DNA of 64,000 nt from Dastarcus helophoroides (GCA_028583605.1 CM053328.1:6791804-6855803); one strand, 5' to 3'. Counted from the stretch's first letter, positions 33,151 to 45,159 are shown. The notes: generated from the sequence alone by a model not told the origin. Made by a program: numbers and translations.

Positions 33151-36100
33151 TTTAAAAAAAAGTCGCCGTTTCTTTAAATTTTCGTTATTTTCCAAACCTC
33201 GACTTATTTTCAAAATTTCGACCTTTTCGAAAATGTTCAACTTTTTCGAAAATGTTCAATTTTATTTGACATTTCTACGTCGTAAAAATGTTAAATAAAA
33301 TTGATAACATAATGTTTCCGACCAATAAGAGTCCACCAAGAAGAAATTTTCCAAAATGTCAGTTTTTTCAAAATTAGGATTTCGAAAATTTCGACCTTTT
33401 TTGAAAACTTTGAGTTTTATCTCGACTTTTTTTTAAAGTTTATCCTTTTTCAAAACTTTCTGCCATTTTTGAAAATGTCAACTTCAAAATCACGAAGTTT
33501 TAAAAACTCTTTTTGAAAATCTTGACCATCGAACTTTTCAACTTTTTATTCAAATAAACACTTTTCAAAATCTTTACTTTTTTCAAGTTTCGACTTTTTT
33601 TTAAACTTCCGATTTTTTTAAACTTTCGACTTTATTCAAAATTATTTTGAAAATTTTAACATTTCGATTTTCTTTTTAAATCCTGAGATTTTAAAAATTT
33701 TCAATTTTTTTAATTTTTCGTAATTCAACTTTCAATTTTCTTTTAAATGCCAACTTTTTTCCAAATTTCTACTTTTCCCAAAATTTCGACTTTTCGAAAA
33801 ATTTCTGGTTTTTTAAGTTTGACTTGTTGAATATTTCGAATTTTTGAGAATGCAGCTTTTTGAAACGAAAATTTTTCAAAATTTTGCTTTTGTCAGAATT
33901 TTGTTTTTTTGACTTTAATTTTTTTTTAAATTGTCGTATTTTAAAAGGTTTAAATTTTTGTAAAATTTCGATTATATTGTAACATTTAGGACTCCATTTC
34001 AGAAGTTGACTCTTTTTGAAAATTTTTATTTGAAAGATATTTTCGAAAATTTCTAATTGAATGTTGATAATTTTTTCAAAATTTCCAGTTTTTGAATATT
34101 CCTACTTTTGCAATAATGTCGAGCCTTTGGAACTTTTTTTAATTTTCAAAATTTGGAGTTTTTTCTAAATTTCGATATTTTTAGCATTTTAAGATGTTCC
34201 ATTCTTTGGATTCTGGCATTTTAAAATTTTCGAATTTTTTTTTTTGATAATTTTGATTTTTTTTGTTTTTTGATAATTTCGATTTTTTTTGAACATTTTG
34301 GTTTGAAACTTTCCAAAAATGATCGTTCTTGTTAAAAAATTTCAACTACTTTTTATAATTTTCAAAATTTTACCCTTCAAAATTTTGACTATTTTTAAAA
34401 TTTTCGATTTTTTCTTAATTAAAAATAATTAATCTAAATTTCAACATGTTTTCAAATTTCGGATTTTAACAAAAATCGGCCGTATTTTCAAATTTTTATT
34501 TTTTTTCCAAATCTATACTTATTTTCAAAATTTCGACTTTTTCGAAATTGTCAGTTTTTTGAAAATTATGACTGAAAATTTCGACCTTTTTTGCATACTT
34601 CGAGTTTTATCTTGACTTTTTTTTTCAAAGTTTATCTTTTTTTTAAAGTTTTCTACTATTTTTTAAAATCTCAACTTCAAAATCTTGAAGTTTTTGAAAC
34701 TCTTTTTGAAAATCTTGATTATCGAACTTTTCAATTTTTATTCAAATAATCACTTTTCAAAATCTTTACTTTTTTCAAGTTTCGACTTTTTTAAACTTTC
34801 GACTTTTTCCAAAATTGTTTTGAATATTTGAAAATTTCGTTTTTCTTTTTAAATCCCGAGATTTTAAAAATATCTCCTTTTTTCAATCTTTCGCAATTCA
34901 ACTTTCAATTTTTTTTTAATTCCAACTTTTCTTTTAATTTCCACTTTCCCAAAATGTTGAATTTTCAAAAAAATTCTGTTTTTTAAGTTTGACTTATTGA
35001 ATATTTCGATTTTTTGAAAATGCAGTTTTTTGAAACATTGAAATTTTTCGTTTTTTTTTGGAAAATTTCGACGTTTTTTTGACAGTTTTTTATTTTTCTT
35101 AATATCGATCTTTTTCAAAATAATCAGCTTTTTTTACCCTCGAACTTTTTCTAAAATTTTGGTTTTCAGCAATTTTGTACATTCGACTTTTTTATTTCAA
35201 CTCTAAAAATTTTAAATGAAAATTATCTTTCTTTAAAAATTTGAATGAAAATTGCATCTTTTTTTTTTTAAATTTCGATTTATTTGAAAATTTCGATTTA
35301 TTTGAAAATTTCAATCTTTTTCCCAATATTTCCCAAAATATTGATCTTTTTCCAAAATTTTCACTATTAAAGTTTCAAGAAATTTAAGTCTCCACTTTTG
35401 GTTTTGATATTTTTTTTAAATTCCTTTTTGTAAAATTGTACTTTATTGAAAATGATTTTATTTTTCATTTCTTCTTCTGAAAATTGCAATTTTTCAAAAG
35501 TACTACTTTTTTGAAAATTTCGACCATTTTTGACAATTTTCCTTTTTTAAAAACTTCGAACTTTTTTAAAATTTGGAATTTTCTGTCAATTCGGCTCTTT
35601 TTGAACATTTCGCTATTTTCAGAAGTAGAAATGAAAAACGAAATCAGTTTCAATAAATTGTCGATCTTTTCTCAAAATAACCACTTTTTTTTTTACCTTC
35701 GAACTTTTTTGAATAATTGGATTTTTTTTTATTTTAGCTTTGAAAATTTCTTCTCTTTTTGAATATTGATTTTTAGGAAATTTGTAAATTCGAATTTTTT
35801 GCTTAATTGGACTTTCTTCATTTCATTTTCATTTAAACATCTTAAATGAAAATTATATCTTTCTTTAAAAAATTTGAATGAAAATTGTACCTTTTTTTTT
35901 GAAAATTTCGATTTATTTAAAAATTTCAACCTTTTCCCCCAATATTTTCTTCATTCTCAAAATATTGATCTTGTTTAAAAATGTTGACTATAAAGTTTCA
36001 AGATATTTGAAAGTCTCCACGTTTGCTTTTGTATTTTGTTAATTCCTTTTTTTTTAATTGTACTTTATTGAAAATGATTTTATTTTTCATTTCTACTTCT

Positions 36101-36790
36101 GAAAATTGCAATTTTTCAAAGTGTTACTTACATTTTAGATAATTTGACTTTTTTAAAAACTTCGATTAAAAACTTCGAACTTTTTTAAAATTTGGAATTT
36201 TTTTTGTGAATTTGGCTTTTTTGAACATTTCGCTTTCTAAGTTTAAGTTGACTTTTTTTATGAACGACTTTCTTTTAAAGGCAATTTTTTTCTGGAAAAT
36301 GTCGATGTTTTTTTGACAATTTTTTTTAATGTCGATCTTTTCTCGAAATAACCATCTTTTTTTACCTTCGGACTTTTTCCAAAATTTTGGTTTTGTAAAT
36401 TCGACCTTTTTGAATAATTGGACTTTTTTTATTTCAAATCTTTGAAAATTTTATCGTCTTTTGAGAATTTCGACTTATTTAAAACTGTCAACCTTTTACC
36501 CAATATTTCCCTCATTTTCAAAATATTGATCTTTTTTTCAAAATTTTGACGATCAAGGTTTCAAAAGTTTCCACCTTTCGTTTGGTAATTTTTTTAATTC
36601 TTTTTTTTTTTAAATTGTACTTTATTGAAAATTAAACTTTTTTATTGGGACTTCTGAAAATTGCAATTTTTCAAGTGTTAATTTTTGGAAAATTTCGACC
36701 ATCATCACTTCTTTAAAAACCTCTGTTTTTAAAATTTCGGCTGTCCATTTTTTTTGTACATTCGATTTTTTTTAATAATTGCACGTTGGA
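33151..36790 (+). repeat. T-polarity repeat with ~1.2-kb and ~600-bp higher-order copies
   Basis: The stretch containing ATCGAACTTTTCAA then CAAAATCTTTACTTTTTTC occurs near 33,525 and again near 34,715, about 1.19 kb apart. Further on, TTGAAAATGATTTTATTTTTC then GAAAATTGCAATTTTTC occurs near 35,450, 36,070 and (decayed) 36,630, about 600 bp apart. No gene seen. Confidence 0.8.
33258..33346 (+). mobile_element. Family E element, foldback copy
   Basis: Shares GTTTCCGACCAATAAGAGTC with the copy near 16,650. Its left part is itself an inverted repeat (ATTTTATTTGACATTT against AAATGTTAAATAAAAT). Confidence 0.6.
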
Positions 36791-37563
36791 AACCAGTTTA
36801 CATAAAAATTTACTTTTAGATTTCATATTTTCGTTTTTTATAATTCTTTTCATCCATTTAATATGAGAAAAATAGTTGAAGTGTAATTCTAACCCGCGCT
36901 CCCGCTGGGGGAGAAATACTAAAACGTGGCAAACTTGATTGTTTTGGGTATTTTGTCAGAAAAAGTCTTCTTATGTCAGATATCACTAGATCATCTTAAA
37001 GATTTGAATTTTTGGTTGCAAAATGTTAATTGACATTTCCACAGCTGAAGGGCCATTATCTTTGGAGCTTTAGCATGCTGATAGCCCTAAATGATAAAAA
37101 TGTGGCAAGCTGGCAAATTGATTTATTTTGATGTAAATTATTATTCGAACATATCGTGGTAGTAATGTAAAATGCGCCAGTCGTTATGTTTAATCATCGG
37201 AAACGGATACATAAATATTTTCAGGGAATACCAAACATGATGTTCAATTTAATTAAATAATCAAGTCTTGGAATGATTTGAATATTAAGTTGTAACTAGG
37301 AAATGACCTAATGTTATTGTTAGAAAATAAGGAATCCTCCATTTGAGGGGTAATTTATTCACGATACGAGTTTCGATAAATTAAAGTGATAAAATTGTAA
37401 ATAATTTTGGCTTGAATTTTCAAAAAGTCATTGATATCCGTGGCGTGTTCTTGATGGTAGCTAGCTAGCCAAGCACAGCCTCCCTTACAAAATGAAAATA
37501 TCCATATTTATTTTATTTTAAATTTTTTTTTTCACACAACAGCTGGGACCACTATTGATTGAT
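36791..37563. other. Unique AT-rich island, no gene recognised
   Basis: Ordinary sequence with one G+C-rich patch (36,890-36,915). No convincing frame, splice pair or promoter. Confidence 0.4.
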
Positions 37564-37576
37564 ATTAGTAACGCTT

Positions 37577-37740
37577 GAAACACAGAACTTGTCCCCTGAA
37601 ACCAAGAAAGATTAAAAAACGCAACAAAGGTTGCTCTAACGCGTTTCGACAGCCAAGCTGTCATCTTCTCTCTGAAGACAAGGGACAAGTTCTGTGTTTC
37701 AATTTTTGAAGATAACCAAGGACCAGTCCGTTCCATCAAA
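37577..37740 (-). mobile_element. Foldback element copy 3 (family D), 164 bp
   Basis: The cleanest copy. It is flanked by a perfect 13-bp direct repeat ATTAGTAACGCTT (37,564-37,576 and 37,741-37,753). It starts GAAACACAGAACTTGTCCC, has the matching inverted arm at 37,683-37,701, and ends with the family tail ACCAGTCCGTTCCATCAAA. Between the arms on - is the hammerhead-like hairpin: stem II GACAGC/GCUGUC, GAAA, and a minimal stem III A-C, G-C loop, G-U. The 5' CUGAAGA half is altered to GAGAAGA here. Confidence 0.85.
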
Positions 37741-37759
37741 ATTAGTAACGCTTATGATC

Positions 37760-39640
37760 GAAATTTAACAATAATATCTGTAAAGGACCAAATTCAGCTG
37801 ATTTTTGACACGGAATTTATTTGTGTGCAAATTCTTCAGGAGTGGAAGAATATCAACATTTCGAATTTTATTAAAAATATCGACTTTCTTTAAAATTGGT
37901 TTTTTTATGGCGAATGCTTTCAAAATTTTAACTTTTTTTGCGCAATTTGGCTTTTCAGATTTCAATTTATTATTGAAAACTTCGACTGTTTTCAAAATTT
38001 AGACATTTCAAAATATTACCTTTTTAAAAACTGCCTGCTCAAATTTTTCAGTTTTTCTCATAATTTTACCGTTTATGTGGAAATGTCGACCTTTTTTTCG
38101 ACTCATTTAAAAAATTCGACTTCTGCTGAAAATTTAAACTTTTTTTGATAAATTTGGCTTCCTTGAAAATGCTGCCTATTTTGCAAAATTGCATATTATT
38201 TTTGGAAAATTTCGGATAATCTGAAAATGTTCACATTTTTTAAAAATTTCAACTTTTTTGCAAATTTAAATGACAAAATTAACACTTTTTTTCAAAATTT
38301 GGGACTTTTCTTGAAATTCTAACTGAGAATTTTTTACTTTTTTCTAAATATTGATTTGTTTTTTAATTTTCGACTTTTTCTGAATTACAACTTATTTTGA
38401 AAAATTACTCTGTTGAATATTTTAGTTAAATTGTTTAAAAAATTCAACACTTTTCAAAATATCAATTATTTCTGAAAAACAAATACAAAAATACTTTTTT
38501 TTTGAAAATTTTCTACTGAAAATGTCGACTTTTTTGAAAATTTGATTTTTTCTAAATATAACTTTTTCAACTTTTTCGGGCATTTTGAATTATCTTTAAA
38601 AATATTGATTCAAAATTTTGAATTTTTTAAAGTGGACTTTTTTTTTGAAAAAAATAAACTTTGTGTCAAAATTTTGACTTTTTTTCAAAATTTTATTTTT
38701 GTCTTAAAATGTAAAATTTTTCTCAAAATTTCGATTTTTTTTTCGGCTGATTTAAAAATACGACTTCTGCTGAAAATTTGAACTTTTTTTGATAAATTCG
38801 GCTTCTTTGAAAATGCTGCCTATTTCCGAAAAAATGACAAACATAATTTTTTTCAAAATATCGGATTATCTGAAAATTTACACATTTTTTAAAAATTTCA
38901 ACATTTTTGCAAATTTAGCTGACGAAATTAACAATTTTTTTTTCAAAATTTGGAATTTTTCTTAAAATTCTGATTGAGAATTTGTACTTTTTTAAAATAT
39001 TGATCTTTTTTTTCTAAATTACGACTTTTTGTAAGTACTTTTTTTTAACGTTTTTTTGAAAAGTTACTCTGTGTTGAAAATTTGAACTAAATTAATTGAA
39101 GGTTTTTCAAAATATCACCTATTTCTGAAAAAAAAAAATACAGAAATACCTTTTTTGAAATTTTTTACTAAAAATGTCGATCCTCGAAAATTTGATTTTT
39201 ACTAAATATAACTTTCTGGCATTTTCAATTATTTTTAAAAATTTTGATTAAAAATTTCGAATTTTTTAAGTGGGCTTTTTTTCGAAAAATTAAATTTTGT
39301 GTCAAAATTTCGACTTTTTTCAAAAGCTTATTTTTTCTAAAAATTTCAAATTTTTCTTGAAATTTCGACTTTCTTGGTAATTTTTGACTTTTTTTTTGAA
39401 AAATTTCACTTCTGTTCAAAATTTTAATTTTCCTAAAAAATTCGATTTACGTTTCGCTTCATTATTGAAAATTTCGAGTTGTTTTGAAATTTTGACTTTT
39501 TTTAAATTTTTATGAAATTATTATGTTGAAAATTTGGATATTTTAAAAAGTTGGGTTTTTTCTACAATTTAGAAGGCCCTTTCTCCAAAATATTGAATAT
39601 TTTCTTAAAAAATATCAATTTTTTACAGATTTCACTTTTT
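37760..39640 (+). repeat. T-polarity repeat with ~640-bp duplication
   Basis: CGACTTCTGCTGAAAATTT followed by GATAAATT and GAAAATGCTGCCTAT occurs at about 38,118 and 38,761. The next few hundred bases of both copies also correspond. No gene seen. Confidence 0.8.
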
Positions 39641-41065
39641 GTGGAAATTTCGACTTTTTGGAAAAATTGACTTGAAATATTAAACTTTTTGAAAATTTGG
39701 ATTTTTTTTTGAAAAATTTAATTTTTCGAAATTTCACCTTTTTTTCAAAATTTCCAGAATTTTTTTTGATATTTTCTACATTTTTTAAAAACTGTCAAAT
39801 TTTTAAAAATTTCGACTTTTTGGAAAAATATTGACTTAAAATATTCAAACTTTTTGAAAATTTAGATTTTTTTTTTTGACAAATTTAATTTTTCGAAATT
39901 TCAACTTTTTCTCAAAATTAACAGAATTTTTTTAAAAAAATTTCCCAATTTCTTTTGATATTTTCTACATTTTTTAAAAACTGTCAAATTTTTAAAAATT
40001 TCGACTTTTTGGAAAAATATTGACTTAAAATATTCAAACTGTTTGAAAATTTAGATTTTTTTTTGACAAATTTAATTTTTTGAAATTTCAACTTTTTCTC
40101 AAAATTTCCAGAATTTTTTTTAAAAAATTTCCCAATTTTTTTTGGTAATATCTACATTTTTTAAAAACTGTCAAATTTTTTAAAATTTCGACTTTTTGGA
40201 AAAATATTGACTTAAAATTTTCAAATTTTAAAAATCTAGATTTTTTTTTGAAAAATTTAATTTTTCGAAATTTCAACTTTTTCTCAAAATTTCCAGATTT
40301 TTTTTTTAAAAATTTCCCAATTTTTTTTGATAATTTCCACATTTTTTAAAAACTGTCAAATTTTTAAAAATTTCGACTTTTTGGAAAAATATTGACTTAA
40401 AATATTCAAACTGAAAATTTAGATTTTTTTTTGACAAATTTAATTTTTCGAAATTTCAATTTTTTCTCAAAATGTCCAGAATTTTTTTAAAAAATTTCCC
40501 AATTTTTTTTGATAATTTCTACATTTTTTAAAAACTGTCAAATTTTTAAAAATTTCGACTTTTTGGAAAAATATTGACTTAAAATATTCAAACTTTTTGA
40601 AAATTTAGATTTTTTTTGACAAATTTAATTTTTCGAAATTTCAACTTTTTCTCAAAATTTCTAGTTTTTTTTTTGAAAATTTCCACGATTTTTTTTTGAT
40701 AATTTCTACATTTTTTAAAAACTCAAATTTTTAAAAATTTCGACTTTTTGGAAAAGTATTGACTTAAAATTTTCAAACTTTAAAAATATAGATTTTTTTT
40801 GAAAATTTCCACGATTTTTTTTGATAATTTCTACATTTTTTAAAAACTGTCAAATTTTTAAAAATTTCGACTTTTTGGAAAAATACTTACTTAAAATTTT
40901 CAAACTTTAAAAATCTAGATTTTTTTTGAAAAATTTAATTTTTCGAAATTTCAACTTTTTCTCAAAATTTCTAGTTTTTTTTTGAAAATTTCCACATTTT
41001 TTTTTGATAATTTCTACATCTTTTAAAAACTGTCAAATTTTTAAAAATTTTGATTTTTCAGAATT
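39641..41065 (+). repeat. ~185-bp tandem repeat, eight units
   Basis: ACTGTCAAATTTTTAAAAAT recurs at 39,791, 39,980, 40,167, 40,352, 40,534, 40,721, 40,847 and 41,029. Spacings are 182-189 except one shortened unit of 126. Units are nearly identical over long stretches, so this array is young. Confidence 0.95.
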
Positions 41066-42182
41066 GTGACTCGAAAGATTCGATGTTTTTTAAAAATTTT
41101 AATTTTTTGGAAAGTTTTCAATTATTTAAAAAAATTTTAATTGTTAAAAATGTGGACTTCTTCTAAAATTTTATATTTTTGAAAATTTTGACTTCTTTCG
41201 GAACTTCGACTTTATTTTAGAAATTCCGACTTTTTGATAACTCGGACTTTTTCGAAAAATTAATTTAATTTACGTTTACTTAAATTTTCAACTTTTTTTA
41301 AATGTTGAAATTTCAAAGAAAATCCCAGGGAAAATATATTCTTGCTAAAATTCTATTTTATGTTTTATAATTAAAATGATTTTTGTAAAATTTTAATACA
41401 GAACTTTAATTGGAAATTTTGAGTAAAGATCAAAATTTAAAGTGAAAAATTTTTAATTATGTTGAAAATTTGAATTTTTGAAAATTTGGTTTTTTTGTAC
41501 AATTTAGATCCTTTCCCTAAAATTTTGATTATATTTTTAAAAATGTCAATTTTTTACAGATTTCACCTTTTATGGAAATTTCGACTTTTTGGAAATTTGA
41601 TTAAAAATTTCAAACTTTTTGAAAATTTGGTTGTTTTTTTTAAATTTCCACAATTTTTGTTGAAAATTTCTATTGTTTTTAGAAACTGACATCTTTGTAA
41701 AAATTTTGATTTTTCAGATCTGCGACTTGCAAGTTTCCATGGTTTTTTAAAAATTTGAATTTTTTTTGGAAATTTTAAGTATCTTGAAAAATTTGAATTG
41801 TTAAAAATTTGGACTTATTTTAAAGTTTTGAAAATTAGGACTTCTTTCGGAACTTCGACTTTTTTTTAGAAATTCCGACTTTTTGATAATTTGGACTTTT
41901 TTTAAAAATTTCGACCTTTTCGAAAAATTAATTTACTTAAAATTTCAATTTTTTGTAAATGTTGAGCTTTCAAAGAAAATCCCAGAAAAAAATATATTCT
42001 TGCTGAAATTCTATTTTATAATTTATAATTAAAATAATTTTTGTAATATTTTAATGTAGAATTTGAATTCGAAATTTTGAAAAAGATCAAAATTTAAAGT
42101 GAAAAATTCTAAAAATAAAATAATCAAAAAACCAAACTGAACATTAAAGAAATAATATTCAAAATTTGAAAAAGAAAAACTT
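41066..42182 (+). repeat. T-polarity repeat, two ~700-bp copies
   Basis: The text around GACTTCTTTCGGAACTTCGAC followed by CAAAGAAAATCCCAG occurs near 41,190-41,330 and again near 41,840-41,970. No gene seen. Confidence 0.7.
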
Positions 42183-42369
42183 GAAAAAGAGAACTTGTCC
42201 CCTAAAACCAAGAAAGATTAAAAAACATCAAGGTTGCTCTAACGCGTTTCGACGGCCAAACTGTCATCTTCAGAGATGTGTTTGTGTCTTTTAATCTTTC
42301 TTGGTTTCAGGGGACAAGTTCTGTTTTTCAATTTTTGAAGGTAACCAAGGACCAATCCGTTCCACCAAA
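42183..42369 (-). mobile_element. Foldback element copy 4 (family D), ~187 bp
   Basis: Arms at about 42,192-42,224 and 42,289-42,320 (AACTTGTCCCCTAAAACC and its partner), with the family tail ending in CCACCAAAA. A target duplication is not clear. The hammerhead-like core lies between the arms. Confidence 0.75.
42241..42273 (-). ncRNA. Hammerhead-like motif, family D copy 4
   Basis: CUGAAGA, an extra U, stem II GACAGU/GCCGUC (one mismatch), GAAA, then A-C, GC loop, G-U and U as the triplet GUU. Three base pairs of stem I are possible. Confidence 0.4.
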
Positions 42370-42812
42370 AGTTTAAAACTTAACTTGAAATTTGAAAATA
42401 TGAATTTCTTTAAAATAAATTTCGACAAACATCTGGATTTAGACCTAAAATTTTTAATTTTTTTCTAACATTTCGAAATCTGAATTTTGTTTGGAAATCC
42501 TGAATTTATATCGATACTTCGACTAATCGAAACAAGAAAAAGAGGAATATTTTTTTTTAAATGCTAATGCAATGAGATCAGTTGATAGCAAAATTGTAGT
42601 GAATCTTTTATAAGGGTTTCCGATCACTTCCCCATTTATAAAAGCTACGACACGCCACTGAGTGATGTGAAAATTAAATCCTAAAACAAAATTAATTTAA
42701 GGAAAAATATAATTGAAATTTTAAAAAAATTAAATTTCTAAAAATTCAGATTTTTCTTCTCGAAATTTCAAAGGAAAAATGGGATCGTGAATATTGATTT
42801 ATGTTCTTTCAG
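42370..42812. other. AT-rich intergenic or intronic sequence
   Basis: AT-rich, only weakly phrase-like; nothing else seen. It ends in a pyrimidine tract and CAG that could serve as a 3' splice site. Confidence 0.4.
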
Positions 42813-42901
42813 GTCCTGAGCACCTTCAAGAAAATTCTTTGCAATGTCCTTGCGAAAGGCCACCTGAAAACATCCTTGCCCAAGAGCCTATTGGTTCCTA
42901 G
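42813..42901 (+). CDS. Candidate terminal coding exon, 28 codons
   Basis: Preceded by TTATGTTCTTTCAG, a good acceptor. In the frame that uses the first two bases to complete a codon, the exon reads 28 codons rich in Pro, Glu, Gln and Cys and ends at TAG (42,899-42,901). This composition is unlike the Lys/Asn/Phe bias of nearby chance frames. A second frame, Leu/Lys/Ser-rich, is also open through the exon and beyond, so the assignment is uncertain. No upstream exon was identified and the protein is not recognised. Confidence 0.3.
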
Positions 42902-43506
42902 TGGTTTAGAAACTTCAGTTTTATTTATTTATTATTTGGTTTTTTTTTCGACTAAATTCACTTCATCGTTGGTCTCGTTTTTTAAAATATCCGGAATTTC
43001 GATGACTGACGAAAAATTTCATTCGGTGAATTAATTTTTGCATGGATACCTAGATTATTATACTCGTAGATTTGGTGTGGCATTCTGCCACCATCTACAT
43101 GGCGAGAGCAATGCTCCAAAAAAATTGAAACATTTATTAACTTCCTAGTTATTTAGCTGTGTCGTTTTTTTTTGTTAAGTTATTTTTCGACTGTCGGCAT
43201 CATGGCTTTTACGTTGGGTTAACGTTTTGTTTTAATATATGATACACGGCTTTGGGGTAGAAGCATCTCAAGGAAAACCGGTTTTTAAAAAAGCTAAATC
43301 CATGGGAAAGACACCAAAGGGTTGAAGAATTTTCAAAGACCCTCATTAACATCCTCAGGTAGACAAAGATAACAAATTTTTCTTTGAACCTTTGCGTGTA
43401 ACAGATTACTTTTAAAGCACCTGGGGGCACCGTATGTAATATTTTAATTATGTAAACTATATTCATACATAACCGAAATATTTAGCTTAAATAGGTTGGT
43501 ATGAAT

Positions 43507-43540
43507 GCAGCATTCTTATATGATGGTCCCATCGCATAAG
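43507..43540. other. Hairpin, ~14-bp arms
   Basis: ATTCTTAT followed by TGATGG pairs with CCATCG and ATAAGAAT across a two-base loop, with single-base bulges. Function unknown; could be a small foldback remnant. Confidence 0.6.
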
Positions 43541-43727
43541 AATCAAATACTGCATCAAATTTTGGAGCAGTAGCTCATGAGTTTATTAAATGATGAAGAT
43601 TTGACGCAGCTGAAGCAGCCGGATGCTTTGGAGATGAACAAATAGTTCCAAGGTGCCAGCAATAACTGCAAAAAACGTTATGACGCAAACTCGTTAAAAT
43701 TACGATCTTTATGTGTTTTTAGCAACG

Positions 43728-44135
43728 ATGCTTTTTGTAGCAATGTCAATTGTTTTCACTCCGGTTTCACTCGATGATGGAACCGTTTTCTCAATAAATT
43801 GTGGGCATGTTGTGAAACGCCTTAACCTTATCCATCGCACCTTGGCCTATAATGAAACTGTTACGCTTGGTCTCGATGTTTGCCGGTTTTTATTTCAAAC
43901 GCGAGTTTTTAAAGAACGGAGTACGGCGCTGTGCACAAAGAACCCTGAAGGCAGAGGGGTCTGGCATATAGACGAAGCGATAAAGCAAACAAATAACTTT
44001 GACCTGGTGTTTCTGTTTGTATGGTCGATCTGCCACATTTGGAAGCTAACACAGAACGAGTTTTATACAAAGTTTAGATTAAAAACACGAGAACGTAAAC
44101 CCATCAAAAAAAAAAACATAAAATACATAAAATAA
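43728..44135 (+). CDS. Unrecognised ORF, 135 codons from ATG
   Basis: The longest ATG-started frame outside repeats. The N-terminus is hydrophobic for about 15 residues and could be a weak signal peptide; the middle is mixed with several Cys; a second hydrophobic patch lies around residues 92-105; the end is strongly basic (Arg/Lys-rich) and closes at TAA. No conserved family is recognised. A decayed hammerhead lies about 330 bases downstream, so a Penelope-like or other transposon origin is possible, but I see no reverse transcriptase motif. Confidence 0.25.
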   Translation: MLFVAMSIVFTPVSLDDGTVFSINCGHVVKRLNLIHRTLAYNETVTLGLDVCRFLFQTRVFKERSTALCTKNPEGRGVWHIDEAIKQTNNFDLVFLFVWSICHIWKLTQNEFYTKFRLKTRERKPIKKKNIKYIK

Positions 44136-44462
44136 TCGCAATAGTGGTAAAAAATCGAAATTGTTAATTTAATCTGAAATATATTTGAATACAAGAGACA
44201 TATTGGAATATTTATTAAAGCTGGGAATTATGGCTCAGTTTCGACCTTACTGCACTCGCCGTTTACCTTCCACCGGTCGTTCCTCCTATGGGGATGGTTG
44301 TCTTGAAAATGTGGTCATTTGAAAATCGAATGCCCTAATTATCTTGCCAACTGATACCTGCAAAAATGGCAGTGTTGAAGATGCGGTTACTGCATTTGCA
44401 GCGACCCTTACCTTTATGCGACAGATACACAAAGATGCAGGTCCGTATTTAAAATAATGTTC

Positions 44463-44494
44463 CTGATGAGGGTAACGCAAAGACGAAACATCTA
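44463..44494 (+). ncRNA. Decayed hammerhead ribozyme motif
   Basis: CUGAUGA (44,463-44,469) and GAAA (44,485-44,488) are 15 bases apart, as in a hammerhead. Stem II has only its closing G-C and no clear further pairing. Stem III would be A-C, AU loop, C-U, with the expected G changed to C. Probably an inactive relic. Confidence 0.3.
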
Positions 44495-44844
44495 ACAAAA
44501 AAACTTCTTATGCTATCTTGTAAAGCATAAAAAACGACAACAAAAAAGTGTTTTTAGTTTTTTGATTACTCTTCAAATAACGCAAAAAAAACGAAAATTT
44601 AAAATTATATTTTTTTTAAAAAAAATCTCAAGAACAGCAAGAGATATTTTCGATTTCTCAACGGAATATTCCTGATTGTCCAATTGTGCAACGTAATAAT
44701 TTAGCCGATGCTGTATCTCTCTTACCGTTTCCGAGATCTCTATAGTGGGAAGCGAATCTGTTCCAACCTGTATAGAGAAGCTATTTTTGTTTTTACAAAT
44801 CTCATTTTTTTTGATCTTTGGTCTTTGATTATCTTTAAAATGTG

Positions 44845-44965
44845 ATTTATAAATCTTGTCGCACGAAACCAAAAAAGATTAAAAAATACAACAGTTGCTT
44901 CAACGCGTTTCGATAGCCAAGCTATCATCTTCAGACGGGTACTATCTCTTAGATCTAACATGTTA
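44845..44965 (-). mobile_element. Foldback element copy 5 (family D), single arm
   Basis: Contains AAACCAAAAAAGATTAAAAA and the hammerhead-like segment but only one arm. No target duplication was found. Confidence 0.65.
44902..44934 (-). ncRNA. Hammerhead-like motif, family D copy 5
   Basis: CUGAAGA, an extra U, a perfect 6-bp stem II GAUAGC/GCUAUC with a UUG loop, GAAA, then A-C, GC loop, G-U and U. The only departures from the consensus are the extra U before stem II and a weak stem I. Confidence 0.45.
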
Positions 44966-45049
44966 GAAAAAAATTCGATATCATTTATTTTTGGAATCTT
45001 TGATTTCTCAAAAAATTTTACAATGAAGTATAAGCCCTTATTTAATATA

Positions 45050-45150
45050 TGTACGATAATATATTCAGACCCCCGAGAAAAGGGGCAAAGGGACAAATGC
45101 CCCGAGATCCGCGCTTTATGGGGGCCCGGTAGTCGATCATGGCGGTACAA
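45050..45150. mobile_element. G+C-rich transposon-like fragment
   Basis: ACCCCCGAGAAAAGGGGC, AATGCCCCGAGATCCGCG and GGGGGCCCGG within 100 bases stand out sharply from the AT-rich surroundings and resemble invertebrate non-autonomous elements. No terminal repeats were identified. Confidence 0.35.
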
Positions 45151-45159
45151 AAATGTTGA

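Larger units (their letters stand above)
42902..44560. other. Unique island with ORF, hairpin and ribozyme relic
   Basis: Mixed-composition sequence. A short TGGCATTCTGCCA palindrome is near 43,078 and an inverted repeat at 43,507-43,540. The rest of the content is listed separately. Confidence 0.4.
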
